Assembly (NCBI GenBank): GCA_002351955.1
Contig: DEHO01000034.1
Span: 26,888-37,063 of the forward strand
Source: Flavobacteriales bacterium UBA2798
Lineage (GTDB): Bacteria > Bacteroidota > Bacteroidia > Flavobacteriales_D > UBA2798
Direction of reading: 5' to 3'
DNA length: 10,176 bases
The translations under genes were made by a program, and so were the position numbers. This document shows, piece by piece, positions 6,819 to 10,176 of this stretch; within the stretch, counting starts at the first letter, position 1, and each line of letters starts with the position of its first letter. Under the pieces are notes generated by a model. That model made no database searches. It saw nothing but the letters and a program-made list of their open reading frames with translations, and was not told where the DNA came from.

Positions 6819-8062
6819 TGAATATACAGGTAACAGCTCCTTACAAACAAATTTGTTCCAGACTTGCTCTCACAGGTTCAAAAAGTGAAAGCAACCGGGT
6901 GCTGATTATTGCTGCTTTATCAAAAGAGAAATTTACAATACACGATCTTGCAAGTGCGCGGGATACTCAAACATTGATTGATATTTTAGTTCAGCTCCCC
7001 GATGTTCATGAGGGTGTTGAACAGGTTTTTGATGTTGGTCCGGCCGGAACAGCCATGCGGTTTCTCGCGGGATTGTTATCCATAAGTCCGGGTAGATTTT
7101 TATTAACCGGAAGTGAGCGAATGAAAAATCGTCCTATTGGAATACTTGTGGATGCACTTCGTTCCATCGGCGCAGAGATCAGTTATGCAGGTAAAGAAGG
7201 ATTTCCTCCTTTGAGAATTCGGGGTAAAAAATTGAGCGGAGGAGTTGTGAACCTGAATCCAGGTGTGAGCAGTCAGTTTGTTTCATCGCTGATGCTCATT
7301 GGACCTGTATTGCCGGATGGATTGAATATTTCATTTACAAAAGAACCTGTTTCGCGACCCTATCTGAACATGACCATGGAGCTAATGCGGTATTTTGGTG
7401 CTGAGATTAACTGGGAGGGAAATGAAATCCGTATAGCATCATCTCCATATCAGTCGCGTGATTTTTGTGTTGAAGCTGATTGGAGTGCGGCTTCGTATTG
7501 GTTTGAAGTGGTTGCTCTCGCAAAAGAAGCCGATTTGTTTTTGGGCGGACTTCATTCCGAAAGTTTACAGGGCGATCGTGTTGTTCGTGAAATTTTTGAA
7601 ATGCTTGGAGTACAATCACACTATGAAGAAGGTGGAATCCGCCTCATCAAGAATCAGGATGCAATTGTTCCTGAGTTTCTCAACTTTGATTTTTCTGATT
7701 GTCCTGATATTGCGCAAACGCTTGCATGTACCTGTGCCGGCCTTGGGATTGGCGGACATTTTACCGGATTAAAAACTTTACGAATAAAAGAGACAGATCG
7801 TCTCACTGCATTGCAAAATGAATTGGCAAAATTTGGTGTGCGTACAGAAATCCCTTCTGACGATGAAATGATTTTGTTTTCAGGAGAACTAAAAACGCCC
7901 TCAGTTCCAGTTAATACCTACGAAGATCATCGAATTGCAATGGCATTTGCTCCCTTGGCATTGGTAGCCGGTCCGGTAATAATTGAAGAGCGGAGTGTTG
8001 TAGATAAGTCCTATCCCGCGTTTTGGACCGATCTTGTTCAGGTTGGATTTGAATTGAATTAA
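6818..8062 (+). CDS. aroA: 3-phosphoshikimate 1-carboxyvinyltransferase (EPSP synthase)
   Basis: EPSP synthase joins PEP to shikimate-3-phosphate, the sixth step towards chorismate. It has 414 residues and is complete, with two inverse alpha/beta domains expected. Motifs in order: GSKSESNR (20-27, with K22 and R27), GPAGTAMRFL (74-83), RMKNRPIG (101-108, R105), SSQF (151-154), SRPYLNMT (179-186), the catalytic Asp region SDCPDIA (293-299, D297), RIKETDRL (322-329, E325 and R328), TYEDHRIAMA (367-376, R372) and DKSYPAFW (396-403, K397). These match the substrate-binding residues known from E. coli AroA. The PEP loop departs from the textbook GNAGTAMRP form: Asn is replaced by Pro75 and Pro by Phe82. 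It is translated from TAATG overlapping the aroB stop, which implies coupling and a shared promoter. No terminator is visible between it and the gene 22 bp downstream. Confidence 0.96.
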   Translation: MNIQVTAPYKQICSRLALTGSKSESNRVLIIAALSKEKFTIHDLASARDTQTLIDILVQLPDVHEGVEQVFDVGPAGTAMRFLAGLLSISPGRFLLTGSERMKNRPIGILVDALRSIGAEISYAGKEGFPPLRIRGKKLSGGVVNLNPGVSSQFVSSLMLIGPVLPDGLNISFTKEPVSRPYLNMTMELMRYFGAEINWEGNEIRIASSPYQSRDFCVEADWSAASYWFEVVALAKEADLFLGGLHSESLQGDRVVREIFEMLGVQSHYEEGGIRLIKNQDAIVPEFLNFDFSDCPDIAQTLACTCAGLGIGGHFTGLKTLRIKETDRLTALQNELAKFGVRTEIPSDDEMILFSGELKTPSVPVNTYEDHRIAMAFAPLALVAGPVIIEERSVVDKSYPAFWTDLVQVGFELN

Positions 8063-8084
8063 TAGTTAAGAAATAAATGTTTGT

Positions 8085-10176
8085 ATGAATAACCGTATTC
8101 GCTTTTTCATTGTTTTTGCAGGATTCATTCTTCTTCAGCTCCTTCCAACAGACCGTATTCGTTTTACCGGAGATGCGATGGGTGGTAATGATCCTTCCGA
8201 TCCTGATGGACGACTTGCATGGGAACTTGAGCGGCATGCTGATCCTTCAACCGGATTGATCCCGGCAGGTATACGGCAACGAGAACTTGCTTTTGCAGCA
8301 ACTCTTCCAAAGAATTTTCAACGTTCAATAAATTTTTCTTTGATTGGACCAAAAGAATTGGGTGGACGAACACGCGCTCTTGCATTTGATGTTCGTGATC
8401 AGAATATTTTGCTGGCCGGTGGTGTTACAAGCGGAATTTGGAGAAGTACAGATGCAGGTGCACATTTTGAGCGTGTTTCTGATATCGGTGATCTCAATAG
8501 TATTTCATGTATAGTTCAGGATAAAAGAGCAGGACATGAAGATACATGGTATGCCGGTACAGGCGAATATTACGGAGTAGTCAGTGGAACTGAATTCACC
8601 TCACAAATGAGTGGAAACGGAATTTATAAATCAACCGACAATGGTTTGAGTTGGTCTTTACTTAGTTCTACAACTTCAAATACACCGCAAACCATGTACA
8701 GAAATGGCGATATGGATTTTGTTTGGAAAATTGTTGTTGATCCAACAGCAGCAGGAAATTCTACTGTACTGGCAGCTGTATTTAACGGTATCTTTAGAAG
8801 TACTGATGGTGGTACAAGCTGGCAACCTGTGCTTGGGTTTGATTCAACCACCACTGCAAATTCTGATTATACAGATATCATTGTTACGCCAGGCGGAGTT
8901 TTTTATGCAGCATTATCAAGCGATGGTCCAACTAAAGGGATTTGGCGTTCGGTAGATGGAGTGAACTGGAATTCCATTCAATCCGGTTTTCCGACAACCT
9001 ACAGAAGAATTGCAATGGCTTATAATCCTTCCAATGAAAATGAAGTGATGTGTGTAATGGAATCTCCAAGTTCCGGTACAAATGGACATTCATTGTTTAA
9101 ATACACGTATGTCTCCGGAAACGGATCAGGAAGCGGTGGTGTTTGGGAAAATCGTTCAGCTAATTTACCTGCCGGAAGTTGTACAGGTTTTTTTGATTTC
9201 GATTTTGGGTATTTTCAAACACAAGGCGGATACGACATGCATATCAATTGGCATCCGTCTAATTCGAATATTGTTTTTCTTGGCGGGACAAACCTCTACC
9301 GATCAAATGATCAGTTTACAAGTCCGGTTTACAAATGGGTAGGTGGTTACCGGTGCAATCAATCCAATCTTGCACAGTATGTTTATCCCAATCACCACCC
9401 CGATCTTCATGGAATGGTGTTTCTGGATTCCTTGCGTGCAATGACCATGTCGGATGGTGGAGTACACCTGAGTACGAATGTGCTTGCCGATTCTGTTCAC
9501 TGGATTTCATTAAATAACGGTTATGTCACTTCACAGTTTTATACTGTATCTATCGAGGAGGGAAATGCCTATAACGATATCACACTAGGTGGAGCCCAGG
9601 ATAATGGTATTTGGTTTACGAAATTCAGGCATATCGATTCACTCTGGAAATGGGTGTACCGCGGAGATGGTTCGTATACCGGAATTCCAAACGGACGACC
9701 ACATTGGATCTTTTCAATTCAACAGGGAAAAATGTATAAAATGATCATGACCGATGATGGTGATACCATTTTGGGAACACGCATTGATCCTGTTGGAATT
9801 GCTGCTACCAATAATTTCATAAATTGTTTTGTCCTTGACCCTTCCAATACTAATCGTCTCTATATGATTACGCGCAATGCAAAAATCTGGAGAAATGATT
9901 CACTCGGAACAATTCCGGTTATTGGTGATATATACAATCGAATTACACATGGCTGGACCGAGATCACTCAAAGTACATTGACCTTATCACAGGGAAACAT
10001 AACGGTTTGTGCAATTTCTCCTGCTAATCCGGGTCGAGTATATTACGGTTCAAACAAAAGCCATGTTTTGAAATTGGATCAGGCTGCAGGGCCCACTCCT
10101 GTGAAAACAGCAATTTCTGCTTCTATCTTTCCTCCCAATTCCTATGTAAGTTCTATCGGAACCAATGAATTTGACG
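8085..10176 (+). CDS. Secreted Asp-box (BNR / sortilin-like) beta-propeller protein, partial (C-terminus off the right edge)
   Basis: The frame is open from ATG at 8085 to the right edge: 697 codons. This is the only ATG after an in-frame stop at 8067-8069; the ATG at 8077 hits a stop after three codons. A hydrophobic segment (about 7-20) after a basic start suggests export, although no clean signal peptidase site is seen. Residues 36-75 (DPDGRLAWELERHADP... to ...RELAFAATLP) resemble the N-terminal segment seen in many Bacteroidota BNR/VPS10-like proteins. Asp boxes of SxDxGxxW type occur at 121-128 (STDAGAHF, Trp replaced by Phe), 183-190 (STDNGLSW) and 239-246 (STDGGTSW); a shortened one is at 289-295 (SVDGVNW). 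Later come HHPDLHGMVF (437-446), MSDGGVHLSTN (455-465) and GGAQDNGIW (502-510), also typical of this group. The fold is probably one or two propellers as in GH74-like and sortilin proteins. Enzymatic activity is not shown, and the C-terminal sorting domain, if any, lies outside the window. Confidence 0.88.
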   Translation, partial: MNNRIRFFIVFAGFILLQLLPTDRIRFTGDAMGGNDPSDPDGRLAWELERHADPSTGLIPAGIRQRELAFAATLPKNFQRSINFSLIGPKELGGRTRALAFDVRDQNILLAGGVTSGIWRSTDAGAHFERVSDIGDLNSISCIVQDKRAGHEDTWYAGTGEYYGVVSGTEFTSQMSGNGIYKSTDNGLSWSLLSSTTSNTPQTMYRNGDMDFVWKIVVDPTAAGNSTVLAAVFNGIFRSTDGGTSWQPVLGFDSTTTANSDYTDIIVTPGGVFYAALSSDGPTKGIWRSVDGVNWNSIQSGFPTTYRRIAMAYNPSNENEVMCVMESPSSGTNGHSLFKYTYVSGNGSGSGGVWENRSANLPAGSCTGFFDFDFGYFQTQGGYDMHINWHPSNSNIVFLGGTNLYRSNDQFTSPVYKWVGGYRCNQSNLAQYVYPNHHPDLHGMVFLDSLRAMTMSDGGVHLSTNVLADSVHWISLNNGYVTSQFYTVSIEEGNAYNDITLGGAQDNGIWFTKFRHIDSLWKWVYRGDGSYTGIPNGRPHWIFSIQQGKMYKMIMTDDGDTILGTRIDPVGIAATNNFINCFVLDPSNTNRLYMITRNAKIWRNDSLGTIPVIGDIYNRITHGWTEITQSTLTLSQGNITVCAISPANPGRVYYGSNKSHVLKLDQAAGPTPVKTAISASIFPPNSYVSSIGTNEFD

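Noticed and set aside
8077..8079. ATG at 8077 as the start of the right-edge gene
   Set aside because: It reads into a stop after three codons. The ATG at 8085 opens the long frame with a hydrophobic N-terminus.
7911..8385. Minus-strand open frames of 108 and 73 codons across the aroA end and the next gene
   Set aside because: They lie opposite well-supported coding sequence (the AroA C-terminus and the Asp-box protein N-terminus) and show no motif of their own.
9303..9517. Three short overlapping open frames on both strands
   Set aside because: All lie inside the Asp-box protein, whose frame is open throughout and carries the conserved DLHG and DGGVHLSTN motifs here.

Overview
The window looks like an ordinary chromosomal stretch from a member of the Bacteroidota, probably a Chitinophagales, Sphingobacteriales or Flavobacteriales relative. 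Three things suggest this. The base composition is moderately AT-rich. Exact copies of the Bacteroidota promoter -7 element (TAnnTTTG) lie upstream of two genes. Large secreted repeat proteins of the kind exported by type IX secretion occur at both ends. I see no rRNA, tRNA, insertion sequence, CRISPR array, phage gene or obvious transferred island.

Layout, left to right. Positions 1-1550 (minus) hold the first 516 residues of a large secreted protein. It has a signal peptide, seven propeller-like repeats and the start of an Ig-like domain, and it runs off the left edge. Positions 1551-1702 are a promoter/terminator gap with a GC-rich palindrome. Positions 1703-5573 (minus) form a tight same-strand group. 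Read in the direction of transcription it is a monofunctional proline dehydrogenase, then a TPR-containing HisKA_3 histidine kinase, then a NarL/LuxR-type response regulator. The kinase and regulator overlap by ATGA. A 165-bp divergent intergenic region (5574-5738) separates this group from the plus-strand pair aroB (5739-6818) and aroA (6818-8062), which overlap by one base (TAATG). At 8085 a second large secreted protein begins 22 bp after aroA. It has Asp-box (BNR/sortilin-like) repeats and runs off the right edge.

Functionally, aroB and aroA encode the second and sixth steps of chorismate synthesis (dehydroquinate synthase and EPSP synthase), and translational coupling would balance their output. 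Proline dehydrogenase begins proline catabolism. The kinase and regulator are almost certainly cognate partners: an extracytoplasmic TPR sensor signals through a cytoplasmic HisKA_3/HATPase core to a DNA-binding regulator. Their targets cannot be read from the sequence. The neighbouring surface-protein gene and the proline dehydrogenase gene are plausible candidates by position only.

I did not find a clearly undescribed system. The points most worth a second look are the seven-fold repeat in the left-edge protein, the Pro-to-Phe and Asn-to-Pro changes in the PEP-binding loop of AroA, the prodh-kinase-regulator arrangement, and the GC-rich palindrome next to a T-tract upstream of the left-edge gene.
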